Positions 31,401 to 53,000 of a stretch of 64,000 nucleotides of DNA are shown one piece after another. This DNA comes from Effrenium voratum (taxonomy: Eukaryota > Sar > Dinophyceae > Suessiales > Symbiodiniaceae): contig CAUJNA010002902.1 of the NCBI GenBank assembly GCA_963377175.1, positions 414,110-478,109 on the forward strand, in the 5' to 3' direction. The position numbers and the translations under genes are program-made. Position 1 is the first letter of the stretch. Every line of letters begins with the position of its first letter. Below the pieces are notes generated by a model. It was not told the DNA's origin, did no database searches, and saw nothing but the letters and a program-made list of their open reading frames with translations.

Positions 31401-32890
31401 ATCAATCCGCAGTTTCCCAATGTTTCCCAGACCCCCCAGTGACCCCCCCCCCAATCGGCAAAAGGGCACCTGTTCCCAGTTGAATTGAATTGGAAAGCCC
31501 CTCCTAAACAGAGACACTCCGTCAACATTCTCCCCTCCCCCGCAGAACAGCCTCCATGGCCTTCTGCTTTTCCCTCAGCGCCTTCTGCTGCTGCCTCAGC
31601 ACCTGGCAAACCCTTCCCCACCCGCACGCCTCAGAGCAGGAGAAGGGGGCGGGTCAAAGATGGGGGAGGGAAGGGGAGGAAGGGGAGAAAGGAGAGGAAG
31701 GGGAGGAAAGAGGGGAAGGAGGGGGAAAGAGAGGAAGGGGAGGAAGGAGAGGAAGGGGGGAGAAGGGAAGAAGGAGAGGAAGGGGAGGAAGGAGAGGAAG
31801 GGGGGAGAAGGAGAGGAAGGAGGGGGAAGGAGAGGAAGGGAAGGAAGGAGGGGAAGGAGGGGGAAGGAGAGGAAGGAGAGGAAGGAGAGGAAGGAGGGGA
31901 AGGAGAGGAAGGGGAGGAAGGAGAGGAAGGAGGGGAAGGAGGAGAGGGGAGGAAGGAGGTGCAGGAGGGGGAAGGAGAGGAAGGGAGGAAGGAGGGGAAG
32001 GAGGGGGAAGGAGAGAAAGGGGGGAGAAGGAGAGGAAGGAGGGGGAAGGAGAGGAAGGGGAGGGAGAAGGAGGAGGACCTTTAGATGTTGTAAGAACAGT
32101 TTGCATGTCTGCATGCCGTTGATGCCTGGAAGCTGCTTGACCAAGCATGACCAATCCCAAACGCCCCAGCTTGATCGGAGAAACCCTGCGGCTGCTGGCA
32201 GAGCGGCCTCTTGCGCGTTCCACTCTGCATCCAACTTCTCCTGCGAGGGCGCGGGCCGAAGAAATCAATCTCTCAGACGCTGCGCCTTTGTTCGGAAAAT
32301 GACTTTTATTCGGATTTGCCACCAGGGGGGTTTAGCTCCATATCCTTAATATTTAAAATGGCATACCCCCATGTTTCGACATAGGTTAACTCACCTGGAT
32401 GTTGGCAACATGCATCATGTTTCAGGGAATGATCCAAATGATCCATTTTCTGATGATGCCTGTGATTGATACAGTTGGGGGACGAGGGAAAGGCTGCTTC
32501 GATTGAAGTGAGAAGTGGTGGTGGGGGGGAGGGCCGAGTGCCGTTTGACCACAAGTGTGACCCTTGCGATCGCACGCCTGAAGTCAAGGAATTCGAAACC
32601 AAGGGAGCCTACTCCCGCCACTAACATGGACCCGACCAAAGGGCCCCTTTTAGAGGAAACTTATCTTGCGAGACCCTCCAGTCAGGTTTCATGTTACTGG
32701 ATGGGAAGGTAATTAGCTCGTGCAAAACAACATGGAACTCAGACAAGGGATTCCAAACATGAGCTTCCTCTGCAAAGGATGGATTTGTGGGTTCTATGCC
32801 CATCAAGGGAGCTAAGCCAAAGAAGAGTGGGCCGGCGGGTCAGAACTCCCCCGCCTGCTTCTCCGCCAGCACCGCGCTCCTCACCTTGGC
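16335..32890 (-). CDS. Gene B: long multi-exon protein of unknown function
   Basis: About 25 short exons on the minus strand; most consecutive pairs join in phase at AG acceptors and GT, GC or GA donors. Protein order: Gln/Glu/Lys coiled coil and Ala-rich helix (32.9-30.1 kb); acidic linker; a globular part with KLWFLPRPVTDMVPTVF (29.2 kb), LNIGELGTFMDFSLPTDEED across a junction, and ERRHVPSLGPFGRML; then a conserved-looking block DWALLNLRFELTILMQGFRQ, DVADPERPGIHESHLGFYYN, KYFRKPLNIKFFG; then a helix RLTEAARRERHRRIEAGD; finally an Arg/Gly-rich part. I do not recognise the family. The Arg/Gly end suggests RNA binding, which is inference. At least one exon is missing between 21378 and 19816. 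The true start and stop are not located, and the coiled-coil exons might belong to a separate gene. Confidence 0.6.
16721..16813. repeat. AAAGGGGCA inverted-repeat element, copy 1
   Basis: Starts CAAAGGGGCATGGTATATAA and ends CCCTGCCCCCTTAAAG; the ends are imperfect inverted repeats. The middle contains GCCACGGTTATAAGTC, shared in part with copy 2. Confidence 0.6.
18220..18877 (-). CDS. Gene B, two exons
   Basis: 18803-18877 (25 codons) encodes ESSRLKFTVQQGQSLLGRRE and LSARP; 18220-18299 encodes AVAESHAQAMVVLVARAACG and APANEI. Phase 0 between them; both have GT donors. The second exon is Ala/Val-rich and probably a buried helix. Confidence 0.65.
18373..18483. repeat. Tandem repeat TTGCCCGGCCTCCCTTT
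   Basis: Three units of about 40-50 bp, each TTTGCCCGGCCTCCCTTT followed by AGTGAGACCAAACTTTG. The third is diverged (CCTTCCTCTG). AGTGAGACC appears once more near 18611. Confidence 0.75.
18507..18574 (+). ncRNA. tRNA-like sequence with intact B box, probably a relic or SINE head
   Basis: 68 nt. A perfect 7-bp acceptor stem GGTGGTT/AACCACC and a perfect B box GGTTCGAATCC at 18554-18564. CGGCTAGGGGC matches the A box in part. A 4-bp anticodon stem with 7-nt loop CCCTTTA would place anticodon CTT (Lys), but position 33 is C rather than T, the T stem has only three sound pairs and the D arm is poor. So not a working tRNA gene. Confidence 0.45.
19751..19816 (-). CDS. Gene B, helical exon
   Basis: 22 codons, DMLVRLTEAARRERHRRIEA and GD, between GCTGAG and a GC donor. 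Charged helix. Its upstream partner was not found. Confidence 0.7.
19895..20039. repeat. AAAGGGGCA inverted-repeat element, copy 2
   Basis: Starts GTACTTAAAGGGGCATTGTA and ends CCCTGCCCCTCTAAGTAC: a terminal inverted repeat of about 16 bp. The internal GCCACGGTT and ATAAGTC match copy 1. No coding capacity. Confidence 0.65.
21378..21961 (-). CDS. Gene B, exons with FYYNKYF
   Basis: 21859-21961 encodes PGIHESHLGFYYNKYFRKPL and NIKFFGVSTAVELC, with a GC donor. 21378-21432 encodes ALAKDVVTIQDTPWAHLQ and ends at a GA donor in phase 1. Aromatic-rich, well-formed globular sequence. A second frame over 21859-21961 is also open but does not fit the upstream phase. Confidence 0.75.
22318..22337 (-). 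CDS. Gene B, 20-nt micro-exon
   Basis: Only 20 nt between a GCTGGCAG acceptor and a GC donor. It encodes DVADPE plus two bases of an Arg codon completed by the next exon. It links GFRQ to R-PGIHESH in phase, over introns of about 1.0 and 0.36 kb. Confidence 0.65.
23362..23421 (-). CDS. Gene B, 20-codon exon DWALLNLRFEL
   Basis: Exactly 60 nt between TTTTCCAG and a GC donor: DWALLNLRFELTILMQGFRQ. A strongly amphipathic helix and the best conserved-looking part of the gene. Confidence 0.8.
24280..24311 (-). CDS. Gene B, 32-nt exon with GA donor
   Basis: Between a CTGGCAG acceptor and a GA donor it encodes EPLFANFSLE, completing a Gly codon with the upstream exon and leaving phase 0 for the next. 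The adjoining GAGTGG would also read as Glu-Trp, so the border rests on continuity with the DWALL exon. Confidence 0.65.
24917..25838 (-). CDS. Gene B, two exons
   Basis: 25791-25838 (16 codons) encodes EKRYEEKQEKQQPEAE; 24917-24986 encodes AAEDELDGFVPLDIYSVKDV and ADI. Phase 0 joins the first to its neighbours, and phase 1 leads into the 32-nt exon at 24311. Confidence 0.7.
25044..25146. repeat. Short inverted-repeat element, copy A
   Basis: About 103 bp with a central hairpin CTTTTAGTGGGG...CCCCACTAAACACTAAAAG, followed by GCTAA..GGGATGGCTGGAGCC. A near copy lies at 29995-30098. Both are in introns of gene B. Confidence 0.75.
25424..25461. repeat. (TA)n microsatellite
   Basis: TATATATATATATATG followed by further TA units, about 38 bp, in an intron of gene B. 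Confidence 0.85.
25989..26623 (-). CDS. Gene B, two exons
   Basis: 26565-26623 encodes LRTQLAGVVDPEESQPATA; 25989-26140 encodes PRPPSLLGPRHNARVRGVYG, then PYERRHVPSLGPFGRMLQIK and DHIMNPPSKK. All three frames of the second exon are open for most of its length; the chosen one fits both phases. Confidence 0.6.
26908..27304 (-). CDS. Gene B, two exons
   Basis: 27234-27304 encodes SWMQAKKITTRVEDINCSET and ends in phase 1 at a GC donor; 26908-26962 encodes EQVGPRSSSGSAFKTSG and ends in phase 2 at a GT donor. The second exon is read in the only frame that fits the upstream phase and has no stop. Confidence 0.6.
28401..28497 (-). CDS. Gene B exon TFMDFSLPTDEED
   Basis: Reads TFMDFSLPTDEEDFAEIRYE and WATELVSKEYM, GC donor. 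Both junctions are in phase. Third-position GC is high compared with the AT-richer intron around it. Confidence 0.8.
28776..28874 (-). CDS. Gene B exon AFGGDTSHRL
   Basis: Reads AFGGDTSHRLINQETGSYQG and FMFSECLNIGEL, with a GA donor. In phase on both sides. Confidence 0.7.
29107..29219 (-). CDS. Gene B exon with LWFLPRPVTDM
   Basis: Between a CCCCGCAG acceptor and a GT donor. Encodes PNCQEQKLWFLPRPVTDMVP and TVFNSPPAALNRIWMKG. Joins the acidic exon upstream (phase 2) and the exon at 28874 downstream (phase 1). Aromatic and Pro-rich, clearly globular in character. Confidence 0.75.
29582..32890 (-). CDS. Gene B, coiled-coil, Ala-rich and acidic exons
   Basis: Exons at 32855-32890 (AKVRSAVLAEKQ), about 32185-32240 (EKLDAEWNAQEAAL), 31552-31602 (VLRQQQKALREKQKAME), 31040-31101 (EAQKRMAEAAASAAASATAA), 30147-30234 (QEMKEVKEEGAKEEGVQEEI) and 29582-29655 (EEPEPEQQLPVAELDEEETF). 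From 31602 onwards the phases agree. The first three form a charged helix with heptad-like Leu/Ala spacing, the fourth an Ala-rich helix, the last two are strongly acidic. The 3' end of the exon at 32185-32240 has several possible GC and GT donors. Confidence 0.55.
29995..30098. repeat. Short inverted-repeat element, copy B
   Basis: About 104 bp, roughly 85 percent identical to 25044-25146 and in the same orientation, with the same hairpin and the same GGCTGGGAGCCACCAAG end. No coding capacity, so a non-autonomous element. Confidence 0.75.
31660..32078 (+). repeat. Polypurine tract of AGGAGGGGAAGGAG type
   Basis: Over 400 bp of almost pure A and G on the plus strand, in irregular 9-18 bp units such as GGAGAGGAAGGGG. 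Open frames through it (GEEGEEGR or pure Pro/Ser/Leu) are by-products of the repeat. It lies in an intron of gene B. Confidence 0.9.
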
Positions 32891-33574
32891 CTCCCACATC
32901 AGATTTCGATGCGGATGGGGAACAAAGCGCCCTCCACCCCAGCAACATGGCACCGAAGTGGGGCTGGCCTGGATGGACAAATGCCCGTTTGACATAGCAT
33001 CGATGAGGGTACCTGGAGGGGCCCTTCCTTTCATTGGATGATCTTTCCAAACCCCCGAGGGTTCCATTTTGCTGGCTGTGACAGTTGGTTTAGCCACGTT
33101 TACCTGGAAGGTCAATACATCAGTTGACTGCTGGCTCAACCTGTCGCCCAGGTTTCCATGGGGTTGGGGGAGCTGCAACCCGCCTTGAAGCTCTCTGGTG
33201 GCTCCCCCACTACCACCGCCGCTACCCGCCGGAAGTGCCGGAAGTCGAAGCGCCGGACGAGCTCCTACTGTCGTTTTGTTGCTGCTCTTCTCCCTTTTTT
33301 ATATTAGAAAAATAAAAGATGGACAAATGGACACTTCCAGAGAAGGCTGCTCTTGCAGCACGCACCCCGCAAGGATAAGCGTGGCAATACTCACCTGGAG
33401 CCTCCATCGTAGCAAAATTTATGCCTCCCCCCTGGTTCGATACACAAAATGACACGTTGTAGCTTTTTGTTCCTCCCCAATTGCTTTCGAGCATTTCTGT
33501 CGGATTCGAGCAGAAATCCAGTTCTCTAGTTTCATATCCCCTCACAGGCGCGAGTTTGGGAAGAGTCTTCAACG

Positions 33575-33640
33575 AAACGAGCGCAAAAAAGTGCAAAACG
33601 AGCGAAATCGGCGCAAAAAAGTGCAAACAAGCGAAAATCT
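33575..33640. repeat. Short direct repeats GCGCAAAAAAGTGCAAA
   Basis: Two copies of GCGCAAAAAAGTGCAAA about 30 bp apart, with GAGCGAAAT and AAGCGAAAA after them. It lies between the last PPR exon and gene B. A possible exon at about 33228-33263 (ARPALRLPALPA in phase with the PPR gene) is too weak to call. Confidence 0.5.
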
Positions 33641-34053
33641 CAAACATGGTACAGGGAATGGGTTCCGACGGGCGCATGATTGCTGACAACTCGAGCATTT
33701 TTTGTTGAATCGTACATTTATTTTAGAACAGGTTGTCACGGGCAGAAATATTTCGAGCAACAAATAACGTATCAATGGAGGCTGCAGAATTCCCGTGGGA
33801 GTATGTTATCATCATCGAAAGGCTGCCTCCTGTCCACTTCATGAATGTTGACTCAGCTGCCCAAAGGACACAAAGATAGAAGGTTAGCCTTTTGGGACCT
33901 TGATTAATACGGACCAACCGGGAAACCCAAAAGGTCGAAAGGTCGGCCTTGGGCGAGTGAGTTCATGATCCCTGGACGCGCCAGGAGCCGGGCACAGGGC
34001 TTCGCGCGCGTTTTCTGCAGCGGGGGGTTTCTCCACACGGCCGTCTACGCAGC

Positions 34054-46264
<12,211 letters not shown>

Positions 46265-46892
46265 CTGTGGGTCACGGGCTGCGCCCATGAGAACGGCCAG
46301 TTCGCCTTTTGGGCTCTTTGAAAGGAATTGGAACCCAAAACCGGCAGGCTTCCGGATTCCTCTGAAGGTGGCCGGGGGCTTCCCAAATTTCCAAGTTTAC
46401 CACTCTGCCTATGAAGTTGTCCGCAAGTCGCGTCGGCCCATCATCTTTGTAAGGCACGTGTCTCTGTAGCAAAGCAAGGCACCAGGCCCAATTGTGCAGC
46501 AGATCCGCATCCAGCTCCAGGCGTCGCAGCCGCCTGACGTCACCGCCTCGAACCTCCAGCCGCGCCGAAGACCCGGGAGGCTGGCTCAGTGGCATCCCCG
46601 GAGCCTACGTGGCCCGGGGACACCAGCTGGCGCAGCTGGAGCGCCCTTGACATGGCGCCCAGGTCCCTGCCAGTGCCCGGCCCCCTCTTCCCATGCCGCC
46701 ATGGATGGCGGCAAAGCCTCGCAGCTGAATCCCGCATCGGGCCGGGAAGGCTGCAGTCAAACATGAGGAATGGGAAGCCAGGATTTACATCACAGTACTG
46801 AGGGGGGTATCCCAAAGCTTAGATGGCAACGACCTTTTGGGCGGGCACCCCCCAAATACTCAGCCAGGTTCCTCATCCGCGCCGGATTGACA
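46265..46892 (-). other. Region between genes C and D, exon candidates not assigned
   Basis: Two exon-like stretches on the minus strand: about 46620-46705 (DLGAMSRALQLRQLVSPG) and about 46440-46545 (RRLRRLELDADLLHNWAWCL). The first may close gene D, the second may open gene C. Neither joins with certainty. Confidence 0.35.
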
Positions 46893-46917
46893 CGGCACCC
46901 GAAAACCCTTTGAGTTC

Positions 46918-47008
46918 CATTCTCCTGGCGCTCTGGTTTGAGGAGGTTGGCCTTCACCTCCATGATCACATAGTTCCGAGGGACCAGGGGGGCGATCGAG
47001 TACAGCAC
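46918..47008 (-). CDS. Gene D exon 17
   Basis: VLYSIAPLVPRNYVIMEVKA, NLLKPERQEN; GA donor, or a GT donor about 25 nt further on. The last exon assigned to gene D with confidence. Confidence 0.78.
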
Positions 47009-50000
47009 CTTCCCTCAATCAGAAGTCAAAATTACATGTCTTCCCTGGAAGAAGTGAGAACAAGTGCGAGTCCCCTAGCTTTTTGTGGGAAACTTAGTGT
47101 GACCCTCCATGTCCCTCCCAAATGGACGATACTGGACATATTTGCCGAAGCTGCACGCGCGAGGGGCTGAGTCATCGAACTTCCAGAGTTTGGTCAGAAA
47201 GGAGTTGATCTCCCCACGTCCAAAAGTCCAGAAAGTAGACTGTGTTGAGATACGGTACGGGTTCACCCCAACAAATTAGTGTTTCGCATATTCTTTGCAA
47301 ATGGCAGGCCCTAGGTGTATTCCTGCTTCCTGTCAGAAGCAGCTATTCTTGCACACTCCGCAGCAGGGGAAGAGAACACTTGGGTGCGTGCACGTTTTTG
47401 ATGGTGCCGTATTCTTATGGCTGGCTCAAAAGGAATGCCAAAAAGCAGCCACCTTTTCGTTACCCCCTATTTTGACACGGACCCACATTGGCAAACATGT
47501 CAAGCAGCTGGGAGTCAGCTCATCAATGACCTGGATACCGAAGGTGACATCCGGCTTGTCGTTGCAGTTCTTGAGGGAAGTCGTCCTGCTCGGACCCAGC
47601 CGAGTCATCTGACACAACCTCTCTTCAACTGACAACGGTTTCCGCAGAACACAAAAATACCGCAGTTGCGGCATGTGACTTCAAAACCGTTGTAGCACCC
47701 TCAAGCATTCACAACCGTAAGTTGCCCATACTGTAAGCTCTTCATACCCCTTGGCCCAACCTCAACAAATAATAGTCTTGGGTGCCGCAAAACACCCAGG
47801 CCCCGCCGTCCAAATCACTGGCGTGACCCATGACATACCATGACTGATCCAATATCCTGAAACTGACATCAAATTGAGATCCATCCAGCGAATACCAGTG
47901 TCAGCCCTGTGACAGCATGTGGCATTGCAAAGAATACTTCCATTGATTTCTCTCCGGCACCAATCGGAAGCGAACAGAGTATCATGTCACGACGCGCACA
48001 CATCCAAACCGCATGTGCAAATGTACTTTACCTGGAATCCCGCCTTGCTTGAGCTTTAAGCCTGCATTATTTGTTTATAACTATTGCTTCACCCTTCCTG
48101 CAGAACATCATCATGCATCCTGACTTGACCCCAGCCTTACTCAATTTGGCATTTGGTCGGTTTGGCCTGCAAACTGTGCTGTTGTTCTAGTTTCCCCCCT
48201 GCATGCTAACTCGCAACCAAACAAAGCATCGTGTTATATAGATCTCCTTAGAGATTCCACCTCGAAGCTTTAGGGAAGCATCCTGAATGTTTGGAAACAA
48301 AAATGCCGTTTTTGTTTTCAGAAGTTCTCAGAGGCATCTGAATCTCTTTTTGAGGAACCTCGTCGTTTTGGGTTCCAATGCAAAGAACGGGCGGCTGACG
48401 CTCCAAAGCGCTGGGACCGTCCTGGGCTTCCCGAGGCCACTGCCCACCGCCCACTCCACAATCTTCCGGTCCTCGGGTTACGGGGATGGCTCAAAAACAA
48501 CGCCCCCTGTTTGGAGCCCAAAAGCGGTGATCGTTTCAATGGACCAAGTTGATCAACTTTTATTTGGGGAAATCCGGGCACTTGGAGCTGATTTCTGCGC
48601 TAGGTGTGCGGCTTTTAGAGGCTTGGGGCCATGCTCCAAGTGCTGGTCACTTGGACCTCCGCAGCCTTCCGGCCCTTGATCGGCCATGGAATGATCGGCC
48701 ACATATCCATGTCCTGTTTGTTTTCCTTTAGGCCCAAACCTTCCGTGGCGGGGAAAAAACAGCCTGCCTTCGTGCTTGTCTACTGCAACCACGATGATGC
48801 TGGAGCGCCTTCCCAAATAACTGATTCTTTACTCAAAGAAGGCGCTCTTTCCCTGGCATCATAGGAAATAGTGGCCGACTACCCTCTCATTCCGACAACT
48901 GTTTGCAATTCAGAAGGCGAGCCTGTCAGCCACGGCGAAGTCGGGGATCGCTTGTCAAACATCATGCATTTCTGGGCAACGGCGGGCCCTTCCATCAGCA
49001 ATGGAAGTCGCTATCACAAAGGGTTCCGTACCCTCGGCTCAACGAACCCTTTATCGGGCATGCTTCACTTTGAAAGAGGAACGCAACTGCTTGACTTGCC
49101 CAGCGACCCTGGCAAATAAAGTGAACCCTTGTTTGGGCTGCCCATGTTCAGTGAAAGCCACCCAATTGCAACAAGGATGCCGTTGATTAACGGGAAACGT
49201 GTGCAATTCAAAGATGTAACCCAGCGACGCTGAGCTCTGTGTAGCCTGGATGGTTCTGCAGGAAGTCGTCCAGCCAGTCGAAGGTGCCTGGAGCGGGCGA
49301 GTTTGTTGGAACGCGTGACTTGGCACACAGAACCTGCCAATGGATGGCTTCATTGCGTTTCCTCCCAGAACTTTAACGGGTGTCCCAAATGTTGACTTCC
49401 CCACATCCCCTTTTTCGGCCAAGGGGGAAGCCTTTTGAAATCACAAAGTTGGCAAATGGGACTCGCGTGCTCACAAATTTGGGCCTTCATCGGGCAGCGC
49501 CACGGGGAAAAGGATCTCAAAGCTGCCTTCCTGGGAGAAGGTGGACGGGCCCACCACCACGTCATCCGCCGCTGCTTCCTGTCTCCGGGAAGGAAGGCAC
49601 TGCCACGGTGGTTGGGAAAACACCCTTTTGCGCCCTTGCAAGGCCACCCGTGTGTGCATGGTTTGCCTGGAAAGCAACTGCTCAAATACGTATTCAGAAT
49701 CTAGCCTGAACAATCTTCAGACCCTTGACCCCCATGCCATGAGAACACCAGGCCAGCAAGCGGCGGCGGCATGTCATGACTCAAGCCATAAGCTCAAGAA
49801 CTTGCCCTAGCGCATGGATGAATCATTAGGACGCATGGAATGGTGAGTTGCGAGCCAGCCGATGACGTACAGTATTGGCATGGACGGCCACAAGGAACTT
49901 CTCAAGAGAAACACACTTGCAGCGCACAAGATCGGGTGATCAGCTCCTGGACCAAGTCTTCATAGCTGCTGTTAACGATACTTGCGAAGGTGAAACCCAC

Positions 50001-53000
50001 ATGATATGTAGTAATATGTAGAGAAAGGCATCCACCCACCACTGGTGGTGGGTGAGCAAAATATGACTATTTCCTGGTATAGCCGACCATTCACCACAGA
50101 GAGGTCAAAGGAGTTGAAGAGGAGGGTCCGAGAAAGTACACCGGAAAAGTATGCTCCCTTGGCCTTGGACCCAAGGAGTATCCCCAACTCAACCCATGGG
50201 TAGCTGTGGCTTCTCCATCCCTTTGCTGCTTCCTCCGGGACAATGAAACAAGGCTATACATACAGCACCAAGAGCAGGAATGAGCCCAATGGAAGTCTGT
50301 GGGAACTTGACACACAAATCGTGCATACATTGTAGCCATTGTAGCCGCCAAAGCCCACTCGGTGGCTGAAACCACCGGAAAAAACAAGCCCATTCTGCTC
50401 ACACCAGTCCTGAATGGTCCGACATCTGAAGGGCACTGGCGCCAGCAGCCCAGGCCCAAAATGCACCTGGCATGTCTGCTGCATGGCGGGCCTCCCCTCC
50501 AAGCAAGACGGAACATCAAGCCCAGCACTTTGCAAAGAACGGCCCTGAGTTTCCCCAATCAATGAGCCACGGCATGCGGCTCAGCCCCTAGCCACATGCC
50601 AGAAAAGTGCCATGGCACCCGCATGTCCAAGAACTCCCGCTTGCCGTGCAAACCTGACAGCCATTTACTCAGACTTCCCAGAATTGGAAATGTCCTCACC
50701 CTCCTGCACTCACAAACGCTCGAGACATCATCATCAGCATGCATATGGTCGACGCCTCATTATGCAGAGTTTTAGTTCCCTGCCAATGGTCCTTTATAAT
50801 GATTCTCTCGCAAATACCCTTCAGGTTATCCATAAGTAAGCCCATGGCAATATTGACAGGGTTCGAAAGGCCTTGCAAGTAGAATATTGGTCCATTAAGG
50901 AGCCAAGAAACTAAACCACTTGCAGGGGTCTCCGGATTTCCCCTCCAAGAGTTGCCAATTTACTGGTAGTTTCAGTGAAACTGCAAGTTTTTGGAGGTTC
51001 CAACACTCAGCTTCCCCGCTGATTGGCGGTTTGGTGGATAGAGGAGGGGTTTCCCATTTACCCTCCAGCAGAACGCCGAAACCACCAATTCAAACCACCA
51101 TTTTTCAGGGTTACCTGAAAAAAAGATGGACATGGAGGAAACCCTGACTCGTTCTAGACATCTGTGAGCTGACCATTCGCCTGGCCACGACCCATGCCTG
51201 GAGCGAGGCGTTCCGGAAGGACACGTGCGGGAAGAGCGCGTGTCCCAGCAAAGGCTCCGGAAGGGGCTGAGGCTTGCATACCTCATGTGACTCACACGGA
51301 TGGTCACAATTGGCCAAGTGAGCTTGTACCTGCGGGCTTTTTTCATGCTTCCCTTTGCCCTTCAGAGATGAGCAACTGACCTGGTTGACCCAAGTTCCAA
51401 TAAACCGGCGTGGGCTGTGGCGGGGTCCTTGGGTTTTGTGCTTTCTTCGTGGAAGGAAAGCAGGTAACCCAACAGATCCCAACAGAGAAGGAGTCAGTCC
51501 AAGAAAGGTGGTAAAAATTGATGCCCCCCATGTTTGAGATGCCTTTGGCTGAGGGTTTGGCGTGGTGTCGGCAATTGGCCGACGCATGCATGGAACCAAA
51601 CCAAAAACAGGGCGTGTGTCAAAATGGCAGCTTTTTTGGGCTTCTCTTTAGCCAGGTTGAAAAGAGTGTGTTTTTCGAGGTTGCGATCGTCTCAGGAACG
51701 CCAAAAAAAAACGCATTTGCTGTTAAACCACCCTCTTTTGAGACATCGTTTCGACAAGCGGAATCCGCGGAATCTGAGCAGCTTCCCTTCGCTCCCCGAC
51801 CCATTCGGATTGCCGCTGTGGCTGCTCTGCGGCCGTCCTTGAAGAGGCTGACGGTGTTGGCGTTGGGACTGGCCTCAGGAGCTGGGGAAATATAAGGAGC
51901 AAATCATTAGACACATTTTTCTGTCCTACTATGGATGGACGAAATTCTGCACCACTTTGTGGTATTTGCAGGAGGGTCATCATCCCAGGGCTTCTTAGGT
52001 GGTGAAGGGCATCCATTGAAATCCATGTGGTCCGAAGTAGTCCTGACGAATTCGGCTTTAACGTGCCCTACCACCCGATTCTCATGACCTGGGCTGCAGA
52101 ACCCTGGGATCGAGCAAAGCATGTTAAGCGAAATGTCGACCCTTGATCAATCAACCGGAATGGTGATTCCCCCCTAAGTGGGAAAGCAATGGGTTACCTC
52201 CATTTTCTAAAGTCCCCTGGAAAAAACAAATAACTCCAGTAGTGATAGATTCCCTTTAAAACCAACAGGGGAAAAATAACAAATCTTCTTAACCAAATGA
52301 AAGGTTAGGTCCGCGCTTCGCCTCAGGGGCGCCAAATCCAAAGTCAAGAAGCCGGGTCCAGGTTCAGCAGAACTCCCAGCACGTTGTCGCGAACGAAGCG
52401 TTCGGCAACTTGGCCCTTCTGCTTGTTCGAGATAAAGCATCCGTCCGAATCAAAGCACACAGAGTCCTCCTAGGGCGAAGGAGCTGGCAAATCTCACGCT
52501 TCCAGCAAACATAGAACATCTAGAGTCAGAAGCTAACGAACCTGATGTAGCCAGCGTTTGCTTCTTCGGACTTGTGTAGATCTTGGCAATTATCGGGAAG
52601 CAATTTACTCCACCATGGCTCATCCCTTCAAAAGCGACAAGAAGTGCACAAAGCTTTATGAGAAAAGGAAAACAGCGGCGCACTGTCATGCCGGACCTTA
52701 GGTGCGCAGCCCGAGCGGAAACCCACTTCTAGATATGCTTAACTTTCTTCGGGAGATAACCCAAAAAAGGGACCTCCACCCAAGGCAAAGCACCGCGCCC
52801 AAGTCTCCCATGGCCTTCTAGCCCAAGCCACGGTTTCCCCGAGGAACAGGGACGAGTGCTGCTTGGAGAAGCCAATCCGGCACATCTGCCGGGTGGGCAG
52901 CGGGCTGGTGCGGCCACCTGTCAAAGCCCCAACAGCGCGGATACTGATTGGACAACTTGAGACATATTTGGAGTGAATCCGCTGAGCAGATTGCGCGGGC

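Noticed and set aside
31485..32349. Frames of about 200 codons rich in GEEGEEGR or in Pro/Ser/Leu
   Set aside because: Polypurine tract read in several frames.
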